From Maratus speciosus (Eukaryota; Arthropoda; Arachnida; Araneae; Salticidae): 64,000 nucleotides of DNA. Location of the stretch: the NCBI GenBank assembly GCA_963932465.1, contig OZ010795.1, positions 479,746,806-479,810,805 of the forward strand, read 5' to 3'. The notes beneath the pieces are model-generated. The model did no database searches. It saw only the letters and a list, made by a program, of their open reading frames with translations, and was not told the origin of the DNA. Both the position numbers and the translations under genes were made by a program. This document shows, in pieces, positions 1 through 10,980 of this stretch (positions within the stretch are counted from its first letter, which is position 1; the number at the start of each line of letters is the position of its first letter).

Positions 1-253
1 TTCGCCAAATTCCATACTCTTCAGACATGACTCCTTGTTACTTCTGGTTGCTTCCGAAATTGAAGGTGTCATTGAAAGGATCCCGTTTTGAGAGTAGAGC
101 TGAGATATGTAGAATGCGACGGCGGAGTTGAACACCATTACAAAAAAAGGCTGACAGAAGTACTTTCTGCAGTGGAAAGAACGGTGGGCTAAATGTTTCG
201 AGGCACAAGGGACCTACCTCGAAATGAATAAGGGTACCAATCCTGTCAGGTAA
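1..253 (+). pseudogene. mariner transposase, C-terminal remnant (frameshifted)
   Basis: This is the last part of a Tc1/mariner-family transposase, the enzyme that cuts and pastes mariner elements at TA sites. From about position 20 the forward frame reads SSDMTPCYFWLLPKLK, matching the mariner block around the last catalytic Asp (SPDLAPCDFWLFPKLK-type). Here the family's D is Y in 'CYFW', so a catalytic residue appears lost. After about position 110 the frame breaks and the homology continues in another frame, ending QWKERWAKCFEAQGTYLEM...NPVR and a TAA at 251-253, which is the normal mariner C-terminus. The N-terminal two thirds lie outside the window. It is a dead copy. Family assignment is confident; the subfamily is not resolved. 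Confidence 0.85.
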
Positions 254-1100
254 CTTGTGAATTTTTTTCTTTCAACGGTTGAATATTTTTGAGACAGGAC
301 ACATATTGTCAATTAAAGATAGCATTTGATTTTCTATTCTTGTCACCAGTTATTATTAAATCTATGTTCTAACTAACATCACTCAGACTAATCCCTCTGA
401 GGGAAGCCCTAGTACTTTTGAATAAAAAAAAAACAGCATCATTCAAATAATTTAAAGTTTGATGTTTGATTCTCGGACATAAATTAAAATTTATATTGGC
501 TATTACTATTCCAAATTAAAAAAGTTAATTTTAATCATATCTAACATTATTAACACACCCTAAGTATATCAAAAGTTAATCTAACCTCCTCGGTTCTGAA
601 GTATTACATGTGATACTTCCGAACCGAGGAGGATATAAACTGAACTATTTGATTTTTTTACTTTTTTACTTTACTTCTATATAGCTGAATGTTTTTAGCT
701 TTGGTTCAAAACCAATAAATGGCAGCACTGATGCTTATTTTTTCATAAAATAAGTGTTATTATCATCTGAGTTTGCAAAATACATTCCAGGCAGTGTGAC
801 CGAGAAAGGGAGAAATTTTCATAATTAATTAGATTAAACACTTAGCAATAAAAAAAATTGAGGATTTGTAGATCATTAAATTAATTAAAGGCCTTCAATT
901 TGTTACTGTGTAATTTAGGTTATCGATATTTTATGGGTGCTAATAATTTTAGATCCATATTTGTGAACCTAGATTACCAGATCCCTAAAGTATCAATTTC
1001 AGAAAAAAGGCTCCTTCTGTCATCCGTGGTCTTTTTGTTTGTGCAAAATCAATGAATGTGTATTTGCAGTGTTATTTTACCTTCGGGTCTGAAGAGATTA
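254..1100. other. AT-rich stretch, no gene seen
   Basis: AT-rich DNA after the mariner relic. It may include the mariner 3' flank, but no terminal repeat was identified. The only structure noted is the palindrome listed separately. No coding frame is supported. Confidence 0.5.
585..632. repeat. 48-bp palindrome
   Basis: Two 20-bp arms (585-604 and 613-632) are reverse complements except for one position that still pairs as G.T in RNA, around an 8-base loop. The arms begin CCTCCTCGGTTC and are GC-rich in very AT-rich surroundings. It may be a minimal palindromic element or the remnant of a fold-back transposon. Confidence 0.75.
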
Positions 1101-1789
1101 CACTGTAAAAAAATCTATAAGGTTACTAAGAATTTCCTACGAAACTAGGATTCCTAGAACATTTTATGTAACATCAACAACAAAAATTCATGTAACAGGT
1201 ACACTGTTGCACCATAAATAAAAAAAATCTGTAAGGTTACTGGGAATTTCTTAGGAAACTAGTATGCCTAGAACCTTTAAAGAGCTAAGTGGAAGAACAT
1301 GTTAAGTAACAAAAATTACATTTGAAGAAATTTGAAGTGAAAGTTTTTGCTGTAAATTTTAATGATTTATTTTTTGTTTGATACCATGTGTTTAAAATAT
1401 TAACCGGTATGGTATTAAACTCTCCCAGAAAAACTTATTTATATTTAATTTTCAAATATTAAAAATTATTATTATTATTGACATTATTAAATATTAAAAT
1501 ATTAAATACTAATGAATAATGTCTTAAATCTTCAACACTAAATAGAATCTTAGTATTTTAGCTTCACCATGTGATAGGATACATCATAACGCTCTCATCC
1601 AAAAGATGAAATTTTTTTTTAGAAAATGTAACATAACATCCACTCAGCTCTTCATTTATGTAACAGCAACCCGGGTTACAGATAAAATTTTAGTAAGATT
1701 ACTGTAATTTTAGTAGATTCTTTTGTAAAGCTACAGATTTCTGTAGCTTTATAAAAAATAGTTTTGTCGATTTACATCTGTAGAGTTAC

Positions 1790-1822
<33 letters not shown>
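1101..1822. mobile_element. CACTGTAAA-end fold-back element, degenerate
   Basis: It begins TA|CACTGTAAAAAAA and then contains blocks seen in the elements at 29543-29792 and 30118-30499: runs like AAGGTTACTAAGAATTTC, CCTAGAAC and ATGTAACA, and the pair TGTAAAGCTACAGATT / TCTGTAGCTTT near 1720-1750. The right end is lost in a (TA)n tract at 1794-1821. It is a non-autonomous DNA element with no coding capacity. The right boundary is uncertain. Confidence 0.55.
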
Positions 1823-1826
<4 letters not shown>

Positions 1827-2850
1827 ATATAAAAAAATTTACTTTTACTATTCATTTAAATTATTCTAAATTGCCGGCATATCCATTATTTCCTTTTTTT
1901 AATACGCTCTATTATCTATTTCTAATTAAATTCCCATAATTTTAAAACACGTATCTTAATAATAGTTTTATTCCAAAACGTAATCTAAACTTTTAATCGC
2001 TTCATTAATTTTTATCGTCTGCCAAACTGTAAAGTTCTGAATGCAGTTACTTATTTTTCGAATGCTTATCAAAGCCATTTTTACATTTTTATTTTATTTC
2101 ATCTCATTTTCCCGCCCGCTAGGAGACAGCCTTTTCACATCAAAATCCTTCCATCAGCGGCGTCGGGATTCTTTCCTGTGACTTTTCTTGATCGCTCTCC
2201 ACTGGCTGAGTGTCGGATCCCAGTTTCACTTCGAAGCTCGTTCGTGATTTTGGTTGGGTTAGCCTGAAGTTTCCATTTCAATCGGATTTCCTCCGCGCAT
2301 CCTCATAAATAGCGAGAGCATGAGCTCAGAACGAGAGATTTTTGTGCTGTGATTGTTTACATAACCTGTTACCCGGTGTCCTTAGCCATGCAGAATAATC
2401 ATTTCGTGAATTAACATTTATTTCACATAAGTAACTAGTTTATGCTCGAGTGGAATGCTCTGATTTCTCATCTTGTGGGAATTGTTTAGTGTTGTTATGT
2501 TCTGATGGAATAAACAGTTTCCTATGACTACGTTTCCATGTGTTTAATTGGGAAAACCCCATATTTCTTCATACGCCTTTTTTCACCACTCACGCGGCCT
2601 AACCTGCCTTGTCTTCATCATGAAATAATAAATGTTTGATTGAACTCTACAAATATTAACCTCGCTCTACAGCTGCTAAATTTTCACAGAGTTGACACCT
2701 CCACTAGCAATGCTTGTGCTAGGTGGTAGAATTGCTATACAACATCACCAACGGCTGATTAAAATGTGGTACGAATGCAGTAATATGTCGTAAAAAGCAC
2801 GACGTGATATTTCAACTACACCCATTAAATTGTTTCGTAATATATATATA
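1823..2850. other. Non-repeat stretch with a GC-raised island at about 2105-2420
   Basis: Mostly AT-rich, but 2105-2420 is clearly richer in G+C, lacks the repeats seen elsewhere, and holds a TATA-like CATAAATAG at about 2303-2315 followed by GAGCTCAGAACGAGAG. That arrangement could be a promoter and first exon on the + strand, but no coding frame or splice structure can be shown. The rest of the stretch shows nothing recognisable. Confidence 0.3.
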
Positions 2851-3414
2851 TTAGGGCGTATCAAAAAAATCGAAATTTCTCAAATCTTTATGCGGTAGTG
2901 CGGAAAATTTGTGAACTCCCTTCATTAAAAATTTTGCGGAATCTTAAAGGCGTTGCTTGATATCTGCTGTCGCCTCAGTGGGCCGAAAGTTCCGAAAATT
3001 TGACTAAAAATGATTAAAATACAAAAATTAATAAATCATCACAGATTTCGTTGATCGGTTTGAGGTAGTGCTTAAAAGGTACTATTTTTGAACAACAACA
3101 ACCAATTTTTTTTTTTAGAATTATAAGTTAATATCTTCTGCTGCCTCATCGGCATCGAATTTTGGAAATTTTGACGCATTTTTGTACTTTTCTGCATAAC
3201 GGTTTGATGCTTGCTTAATGCACAATCCAGACAGACTAGGTTTGGCAATCTGCCAAAAAAGTGGAAAACCCCTATTTTCATGCCCATGAAAAATCAGAGC
3301 GACCAGTAAATCGCCTGACCACTCTCTTTCGTCCGGCTAAGCGCAGTAGGCAGGCGCTACAAGCATCTGCGAGTAGCAACCGATTTTAACTCGTTTAAAG
3401 CAGTATACTTTTAA

Positions 3415-4870
3415 TTAGTGTGCAGTGTTTATAATTGCTTGCACTGCAGTCGTTTTAAAGGGAATTTGTGTTTCGTTTTTTGGAATTTCGTCTGCATGTT
3501 CTAAGATGAGATCTGGGTAAATATTTGGATATGAGCAGAAAAGCAGAAATAACCAGATCCATTGGACTGGTCTCTGAAGTTTCAATTCAAGCCTGAGAAT
3601 TACACCTTTATACACACCTGTGTTCACTACAGTGCCGTTACACCCGAGAACAATAAGGTTGCTAAAATCATCCAATAAAGCAGCTTTACGTATTTGTAAG
3701 TGCTATTATATATATCAAGACTACACCCACTTTCAGGTGGAATATGTCCCATGTACGTAGAACCAGGTTCCGATACAATACAATAATGCCCTTCTACAAT
3801 TGTTCTTTGGAACTGTTTGGCCTCGAATGTTTCTGATGCAAAAGATTTATCATGCCGTCCATCAAAAGAAAACCCAGATAGAGTGGAACAATTTTCCTTT
3901 TATTTTCAGACCGATTTTTCGTAAATTCTCGATTTTTCCCTTCATATTTTATTATTCTGTGACCAGGCTGGTATATGATTCCGATATTAAACCCAAATCT
4001 TGCATAAAACTCGATGCAATAGCAGCTGTGGCTCAGTGGCGTGGCGTCCGGTCATCGCTGGATGCGGCGATGACCAAGAAATATTTTAAAACTCTTAATA
4101 AGCTTTTAAAACTCTACGATCCAGTTTTAGCAGAACATTTGGAGTTCATGTATAAGTGAAGGTAAGATTTACAGTTTCTTTTTTGAACATTCAACCATTG
4201 AATTTTAGAGTAAATAATTTTTCACCACAAACTTAAATAATTGCGATGACCACCGAAAATTTTCACGCCACGCCACTGCTGTGGCTCTGTTGGATACACC
4301 ATATCTTTTACAGACAAGAACCATCAACCGACAAGTTATTCAGTTTTAAACGCATTTGAACGCTCCCAGTTGACTGCTGAAGAGACATTGTATAGGACCT
4401 GTGTGCCCATTTCTCCCTTATCTTCACCTCCATCATATATCTTCTATTTTATTTTCCCTTTCATTCTCCACTGAATAGCTTAAAGCAGAAGCAAGAGACG
4501 CCTGTTTTGCAGATCGAATATTATCCTGTTCCTTTAAAATTTGACGTTTTTAGAGCCGCGTTGTTTCTGGAACATTAACACTTCCAACGAACATTTTTGT
4601 TTCTGTTCATTGTCAGTGAGGAACACCTGTTCTTTTGACGAAACGTTGCTTTCTTTCGAAGAGATACACTCCTTAAAAATCGCTCATTTACAGGCAGATA
4701 TGTCAAAAGATTTTTTTCCTTTAATTTCAAAATTCTCAATATTTTCGAGAGTAGTTTTGCTTTTTCCAAGACGTTTTATATTTTTCATAATTGGTCGACA
4801 TTTTCCATGGTATGCGCGTATCATATCACTAACACGTTTATGTAAAACTGAAGCAATGTATGTATCGATG
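3415..4870 (-). pseudogene. Decayed gene of an unnamed arthropod protein family, carried by the long-TIR transposon
   Basis: Reading the minus strand from 4870 down, successive blocks look like one protein. They are KRVSDMIRAYHGKCR and ENFEIKGKKSFDISACK (4870-4684); after a stop, KEQVFLTDNEQKQK (about 4635-4595); VCKRYGVSNRATA with AAIASSFMQDLGLI (about 4340-3975, split by the hAT insertion); FDGRHDKSF and VSEPGSTYMGHIPPESG (about 3875-3735); and LIVLGCNGTVVNTGVYKG with KLQRPVQWIW (3675-3550). I recall a widespread but unnamed arthropod family with this block order (DIAACKC, EQxFLxDQR, YGVSDRAAAAIAS, FDGRKD, VSEPGSKY, CDGTxxNTG, RPLQWFVC). No function is known to me. At least one stop and frame changes break it. 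Being enclosed by long inverted repeats suggests the family can be transposon-borne. Confidence 0.65.
4034..4278 (+). mobile_element. 245-bp hAT-type element with a perfect 8-bp TSD
   Basis: The ends CAGTGGCGTGGCGT (4034) and ACGCCACGCCACTG (4278) are exact inverse copies. CTGTGGCT is duplicated at 4026-4033 and 4279-4286. An 8-bp duplication and a CAGTGGCG terminus are diagnostic of the hAT superfamily. The + strand frame at 4040-4159 ends KLLKLYDPVLAEHLEF, which resembles the region near the start of ZMYM/hAT transposase-like proteins. The element therefore looks like an internal-deletion derivative that kept a slice of transposase. Removing it restores the minus-strand frame GVSNRATA of the host pseudogene, which independently confirms the boundaries. 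Confidence 0.85.
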
Positions 4871-5431
4871 TATAAATTTTCTATCTTCAAACCAACAATT
4901 TCTGAAATAACTGAAAAACATGGTAGCGCCTGCCTACTGCGCTTAGCCGGACAAAAGAGAGTGGTCAAGTGATTTACTGGTCTCTCTGATTTGTTTGTCG
5001 ACATAAAAAATAGGGGTCTTCCACTTTTTTAGCAGAGTGCCAAACCGAGTCTGTCTGGATTGTGCATTGAGCAAGCAGTAAACCGTTATGCAGAAAAGTA
5101 CGAAAATGCGTCAAAATTTCCAAAATTTGATGCCGATGAGGCGGAAGAAGATATTAACCTATAATTCTAAAAAAAAATTTTGGTTGTTGTTGTTCAAAAA
5201 TAGTACCTTTTAAGCACTACCTCAAACCGATAATCGAAATCTATGATAATTTATTAATTTTTGTATGTTAATCATTTTTAGTCCATTTTTCGGAAATTTC
5301 GGCCCAATGAGGCGACAGAAGATATCAACCCACTGCTTTAAGATCCCGCAAAATTTTTAATGAAGGGAGTTCACAAATTTTCCGCACCACCGCTAAAAGA
5401 TTTGAGAAATTTCGATTTTTTTCAATACGCC

Positions 5432-5435
<4 letters not shown>

Positions 5436-5465
<30 letters not shown>

Positions 5466-5793
5466 ACAGTGTATGATTACGGCTCTCAAAGGATAATTTA
5501 AACATGAATGCCGTATTAAAGGGGGTGATAGTCCCAACCGATCCGTACATGTTATTCGATTATGTAGGCATGCGATGCTCTGAAGTAGATTTAATACGCT
5601 GTAAAACAGTTCCCTATTTATACGTCTTTTAAGGAAACGGTTCTGCTTTCAGTAGAAATAATTGAGTGGAATTTGTCGGAATAAACGGAAAATTTCCTTT
5701 TTATCCTTTTCTCTTTGTATGCTTAAAACAACAATGGTCCTTCCAAGACAGACAAGCGGAAATGTTTCTTTTCCCAAATTAAAACTTTGGCTT
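5436..5793. other. (TA)n tract and unassigned flank
   Basis: A (TA)n run at about 5436-5462 abuts the transposon end. The remainder has fragments such as CAAGCGGAAATGTTTC that recur loosely near 6258, 6466 and 6946, suggesting an old degenerate repeat. No gene is supported. Confidence 0.4.
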
Positions 5794-5795
5794 TA

Positions 5796-6052
5796 CACTG
5801 TAAAAAAAATAATGCCAGTTTTCCGGTAGGAATCGGAAAAATAATTGCCCTTATCGTACCGGAATAATTTCCAACCCAGCTCAGAATAAAATCCGTAAAA
5901 TCGGAATAAAATACGTAAAATATCGTTTTACTGACTATTTCCTTATTTTTACGGATTTTATTCCGAGCTGGGTGGGAAATTATTCCGGTACGATAAGGGC
6001 AACTATTTTTCCGATTCCTACCGGAAAACTGACAGTATTTTTTTTTACAGTG
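5796..6052. mobile_element. 257-bp fold-back MITE with CACTGTAAA ends
   Basis: It is a near-perfect palindrome with arms of about 105 bp: CACTGTAAAAAAA...TTTTCCGGTAGGAATCGG and the inverse ending TTTTTTTACAGTG. It is flanked by TA on both sides (5794-5795, 6053-6054), consistent with a TA target duplication. The high arm identity suggests a young copy. It is non-coding. Confidence 0.85.
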
Positions 6053-6054
6053 TA

Positions 6055-6639
6055 CGATCCATTAAGGATCAGGGTTTACACTGTCCAACCCTGTTTTATC
6101 GACCCTGGCCCTAAGGTGTTTGTTATACAGCATAAGTGCCGGTCAGGTGGTCAGCCTAAAGCCCTACCGGTCAGACCTCCAGTACTTTGTTCCCGAGTAA
6201 GCTTAGTAATCAAGCTTTCTCGTTATACGCTCAAAACAATAATTTTCCTGCCAAGGAGACAAACGGAAATGTTCATTTTCTAATTGTTGAAAATATCGAT
6301 AAGTAATTTATTTATCAAAAAATAGAAAACGTATTTCGATTCCAGATCGCTTCAATAGTCAGACCTGACAATTTTATGCCTTTTCGCTTAGAAATGAGTC
6401 AGAAAATGTGTCAGAAAGTTTCGCGTTGTTGAGCAAGAGATTTGAGAACATCCTTAAGACAGAAAAACAGAAATGTTCTTTTTCAAATGAAAGAAAACGG
6501 AAAATATAAAGTTAAATTTTCGTAATTGCTGTTTTCACCTGTAACCAAGTCGTGGATTTGACCAGGTGATGTAGGAAACAGGAGATTCCTCCTCTAACAG
6601 AGAGTACCGATGTTCGAACGCATCAGTATATATGAGAGG
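6055..6639. other. No gene seen
   Basis: AT-rich sequence with repeat fragments of the GGAAATGTTC type shared with the 5.7-kb flank. A 103-codon open frame overlapping here runs through the fold-back MITE and is not credible. Confidence 0.4.
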
Positions 6640-6886
6640 CTCACAACCATAGTATACCAAGTCCATTTTGAAAAAAAATGAGGTAGTCCATTTAAAAGAT
6701 GCATAAAATCTGTTTTATCCACTCCCACAGTGAACCAAGTATGTTTTCACATACTTTCTCATATATGGTATCTGTTCATAGGCTTGGTTCACTGTAGGAG
6801 TGAATGAAAAAAGATTTTATGTTTACCTTCTAGATGGACTATCTCTTTTTTTTTCTAAAATGGACTTGGTCTGCTATGGTTGTGAG
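6640..6886. mobile_element. ~247-bp fold-back element
   Basis: Arms starting CTCACAACCATAGTATACCA (6640) and ending ATGGTTGTGAG (6886) are inverse copies over roughly 100 bp, including CCAAGTCCATTTT / AAAATGGACTTGG and an inner CAGTGAACCAAG / CTTGGTTCACTG. It is a non-coding palindromic element of another family than the CACTG type. Confidence 0.75.
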
Positions 6887-8344
6887 CACCCCCATATAAT
6901 CATTATATAAATAAAAATAAAAAACAGCGCAATTGCTCTAAAAACAGAAATGTCCCGTCTTATACAGCGAAAATTTTCCATCTTGAAGACAGGGGAATAA
7001 CAAAAGGTTTGTGAAACAGCGGAGAATATGCGGCAATTTTGCTGTCAGTACATTTTCAGGATTTTTTTTTCGTGGATTTGTAGGTTTTTTTCGGTGCAGA
7101 GATTATCGCTTGTTTGTACTGTGTTTTAGAATTAGAAATTTAGTTTTAAGTTATCATTCATGCTCACATTGTTATAATATATGCAAAAGCAACATTTTTA
7201 AATGGAAATATAGAAAATCCCGTACAAAAGCAAATTTATTTACACATTTCATTTTTCGAGAAAAATAGATTACAGTAATTTTTCTCTGCTACAATCTCTG
7301 TCATTAAAAAAAAAAAAAAATCTGAAACTGAATACATGAAAAATTTGGTGAGAAAATTTTCTACATTTCATATTTATTTTAAAATAAATCCACAGAAATT
7401 TTATTTCTTAAATAAGACAAAATTTTGGAATTAAAAGCATTTTTCTTCCCTTTACCATCCATCTCTTCTGTATTACAAGCATCTTCTTGTCTTCATGTGT
7501 TAAAAAAAAAAAAATGCCCGGGAATGTTTCTTCCTGCTATTTAGCTTTATCTTCTTTAGAAATTTTACAATTGATTGTCTCTTTTTTTAGAGTATTTAGT
7601 TTTCTTTTGTTGGAAATATATATATGCTGTAATAAAATGCACTCATCGAAAAGTAATGGACTAAAATTTAATATGGCAAGGCTATTTTATTTTTTAAAAA
7701 GATGCAGTTCTCTTGATATTTTTGCCTGGAGTTTTATATAGCTTCACATACGTTATTATACTGAGAGAGAATAAAAAATCTCTGCCTACTCGGCCTACAG
7801 GCGGAGGTAGATTTCGAAGTTAGACCACTTACTAATTTCCCCAACAAAAACTAAATCAAGATTAGACCCAGTTTAACAATTTTATTTGGCCGCTTTTGAC
7901 AAATTCCTAATTTAATTTTTCTGTAAGAGGTGATTTTATCAGAATCATATTAAAAAAAGAAAAAAAAATCCACGCTCAATAACTCGAAATTTTCTGACAC
8001 ATTTTCAGACTCATTTCTAAAAGTAAAAACATGAAACTTGCTGACGTGATTTTTTAAAGAGATTTATAAACGAACCTGTGCTTTTATTTTTCATTCAATT
8101 TATTAGAACTTGATTTATAAACAATTATTTTCTCAGTACGACCATTTTTTTTCGTTTCCCATACTATCGCTTTGGGAAATTCGGTTAAAAATATCCACTT
8201 TGACAACATTTTTAAAAAATATATTCTGCCTTTATCACAAAATCGACCGATACAGCACATTATATAATTCCTGAGTAAGAGAATGAGTCAGAAAGTAAGT
8301 CTTTTGGATTTTAGTACACCTTAATACGATAATTTTTTTCGTAA

Positions 8345-8381
<37 letters not shown>

Positions 8382-9287
8382 TAATAGTTGGTCCTACCAA
8401 AAACTTGTCAATATGAAAATTGTAGATAATTTTGAGAAGATGTATATTAAATTTAAGCGGATTGCATATCTTAACATTTGACGAAGTTTTAAATTTTTTT
8501 TCTCCTCAAAACCCCATTTTTTTTCACCGCTTGAAACCATTTTTAATTTTATCAGAAATATGTGATATATAAATTTTCGCCCCTTTTCTTAGAAGTGATA
8601 ATAACTTTAAACTGATTTGATCTGTATAATAATTAAGACGTTATTGGGGGGGGGGGGGATCTGTTTTCACAAAACCCCTCCCTATTCTCATCCCCTTGGT
8701 CCAATTTTGCCCGTTAACGAACTTGACCGAGATTTATTACCCCTTGATTTTATATATTAGTTTGGAAGAGATTTTTGCAGAATTATGGAAGTTATCGAGT
8801 CCATAAAAAAGTGATACATATAGATAGATAAAGTTTTTAACTGGGGTGGTATTGGGTTCTAGGGGTCATGAATGGCGTTGATCTGCAAAATTTTTTCAGG
8901 AATTTCAACATAGGGGAGAATGCAATAGGTAGTATTTCTTACGAAATCTACCCTAATACTGCGTGACCATATTATGGAATCAAATATGTTTAAATGAACT
9001 AAAAAACTGCATTTTTTTACTTTAAGTTGAAATTTATATATGTTGTTGTATATTAAACAATGCCGGGCATTCAGAAATTTGCTTTAAAATAAAAGAAAAG
9101 ATACAACAAATCCTCCATCTATTGCGATATATATTAAGAAATTTTATTTTTTTAAGTGATTGCAATCGAAAGGTTACTTTGCAGTATCCCTAGATTATTT
9201 TTAATGAATTTTCAAAACCATTTCGTAGAGCAAATAAAACGTATATCATATTATGTAGGGAATAGCATAATCATGTGTATTTAATGC
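6887..9287. other. Long AT-rich interval without a supported gene
   Basis: No coding region is convincing. It holds a ~33-base poly-T (about 8349-8381) and a 12-G run at about 8646-8659. A diverged fragment at about 8840-8960 (GGTGGTATTGGGTTC, GGGTCATGA, GCAATAGGTAG) resembles the head flank of HINE2 in reverse orientation. Confidence 0.45.
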
Positions 9288-10256
9288 AGGGGAGACCGGG
9301 GCTAGTTGGCTACAGGTAGGCGCATTCCTCATAAATCGCCTGTTTCTGGATAGATTGCGCAACCAGTCACAGTGTACCTTTCTTCTTGCTTTTTACAATC
9401 CTCATTGTAGTTTTGCAGCGTTACCTACGGGCAGTGGACATTTATTACGACTTTTCTGTTTTTTGTACTCATAAGTAATTTTTTGTTGCCTCATTCTTTT
9501 TCTAATTTCTATACTTATCTTAATAATTGCGATTTAACTTGTGCAGTTTTTCTTAGTGTATGATTCACTGTACCTACCCCATATGTGATTTACTTGGTTT
9601 ATTTATCTTTAGAAGGTTACGTCTCCTTTTTGTGAATAAATTTATTATGGGGCTAGTAGGCGCATTGAACACGGGGTAAGTTGGCTCGGCGTCTGGTATG
9701 TGCTGGTAGTTTGAAATACAAGGATCACAGTAAAAAGTAGTTGCAATGCAAGATTTTGGGCACATGGGACTTGCCCAAACGGAGACACTCGATTTTTTAT
9801 TTGTGACAACTGTAACTCTGATGATGAATATCGAGTAAGATAGAAGTTACTCAGTGTTAATGTTTTATTCATTATTTTTATGTCTGTATAATTTAGAATT
9901 TACATTGTACGGCGATAACGCCCTTGTTTAAACTTAATGGTAATAAAGAAATTGATTTCTCTTAACTGCGTGCCTTATTTGAGTTTCATTTAAATTTTTA
10001 TAAAGCGTGTGCCAACTTACCCCATAGGTATATGCAACTTGCCCCGTGACGGGGTAGGTTGGCGCACAATTTTTCTTTTACTTTAGGCTTCCGCTAAACA
10101 TAAACTACAAGAGCTACAAACTGAAAACTCCGGTCATATATATATAGCAAAATGTTTGTTCTTTAAAAGTGCAGTTAAAGTTGGTTAAAAAACTTAAACG
10201 AAAAATTTATAAAAATCAATTACTAAAAACTGCGCCTACTAGCCCCGGTCTCCCCT
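9288..10256. mobile_element. ~970-bp element with AGGGGAGACCGGGGCTAGT inverted ends
   Basis: AGGGGAGACCGGGGCTAGT at 9288 faces its exact inverse ending at 10256. Inside, variants of the same motif recur: GGGGCTAGTAGGCGCATT near 9650, GGGGTAAGTTGGC near 9675, GCCAACTTACCCC near 10012 and GGGGTAGGTTGGCGC near 10052. The structure looks like nested ends, either elements inserted in each other or internal duplication of a terminus. No transposase is visible. Confidence 0.7.
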
Positions 10257-10980
10257 ACTCATAGGTTAAATATTGGATTAATAAACAAATAACTTTGGCG
10301 TAAACAGCTTTAGTTTTTTCAAATGTTGCTTATTTTCGATATCAGCTACCGATTTCTTAATCCCGCTTACCTTCGATTACTGAAATTATGATATTCTTTT
10401 CAAGTATTGCAAAAATAAAACTCAATTTCAAGAAAAGAATTTTTTTCTTCTTTACTATAAGTTATAGTAATTTGGCATTTTACTTATTAAGTAAAATAAC
10501 TATTCTCTGTAGTAAAAACTAACGCACAAGTTTCATATCAAAGTTAAATCTTTATAATTTTCGCCACTTAAAGAAACTTTTACTTCATTATGTAATTCTT
10601 AGAATAATTCTAAATATGCGAATATAATTATTACTGCTTGTTTTTCTCGTATTAATTTACAGTAATTAATTATATTCCTTAAGGAAAGAGGTATACTTAA
10701 GCCTTGTTCTCCTCTTTTCTGTTGTTTTAAAAATATTTTCTGCGATAATTATGTAAATTGGCAGTAATTATAAAAACCAGTATTTCTTTTGTTAGTCATA
10801 CAACCTTTTCTGTCGTTTTAACTATGTTAAATTACTAGGCTAAAATATAAATTATCACTGCAAGAAAACAAATGACAATTCAGGCAAAAATGTTGCTTAA
10901 TAAAAAGAAAAGAAAGAAAAATCATCCGTCAAGCACACACAACGAAACATTTTCCAACACTTCTCGTATGTTGTAACAAA
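10257..10980. other. No gene seen
   Basis: AT-rich DNA between a transposon and a degenerate satellite. No repeats or frames could be supported. Confidence 0.4.

Larger units (their letters stand above)
2851..5435 (-). mobile_element. 2.6-kb DNA transposon with ~510-bp terminal inverted repeats
   Basis: The ends are TTAGGGCGTAT... and its inverse ...ATACGCCCTAA, each next to (TA)n, so the target is probably TA. The inverted arms run 2851-3362 and 4925-5435 with scattered mismatches and keep matching inward to GCGCAGTAGGCAGGCGCTA. The ~1.5-kb interior carries a decayed minus-strand gene and a nested hAT element. Long arms plus one gene suggest a fold-back or MULE-like layout, but I cannot assign a superfamily. 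It is inactive as it stands, because the gene is broken. Confidence 0.8.

Noticed and set aside
2105..2420. Annotating a promoter outright
   Set aside because: Only a TATA-like string and composition support it; left as an unassigned stretch and a finding.
3800..4159. 119-codon + strand frame as one gene
   Set aside because: Its first two thirds are the antisense of the long-TIR pseudogene and only the last ~40 codons, inside the hAT element, resemble transposase.
5972..6283. 103-codon + strand frame
   Set aside because: It runs out of a palindromic MITE arm into unrelated sequence and has no motif.
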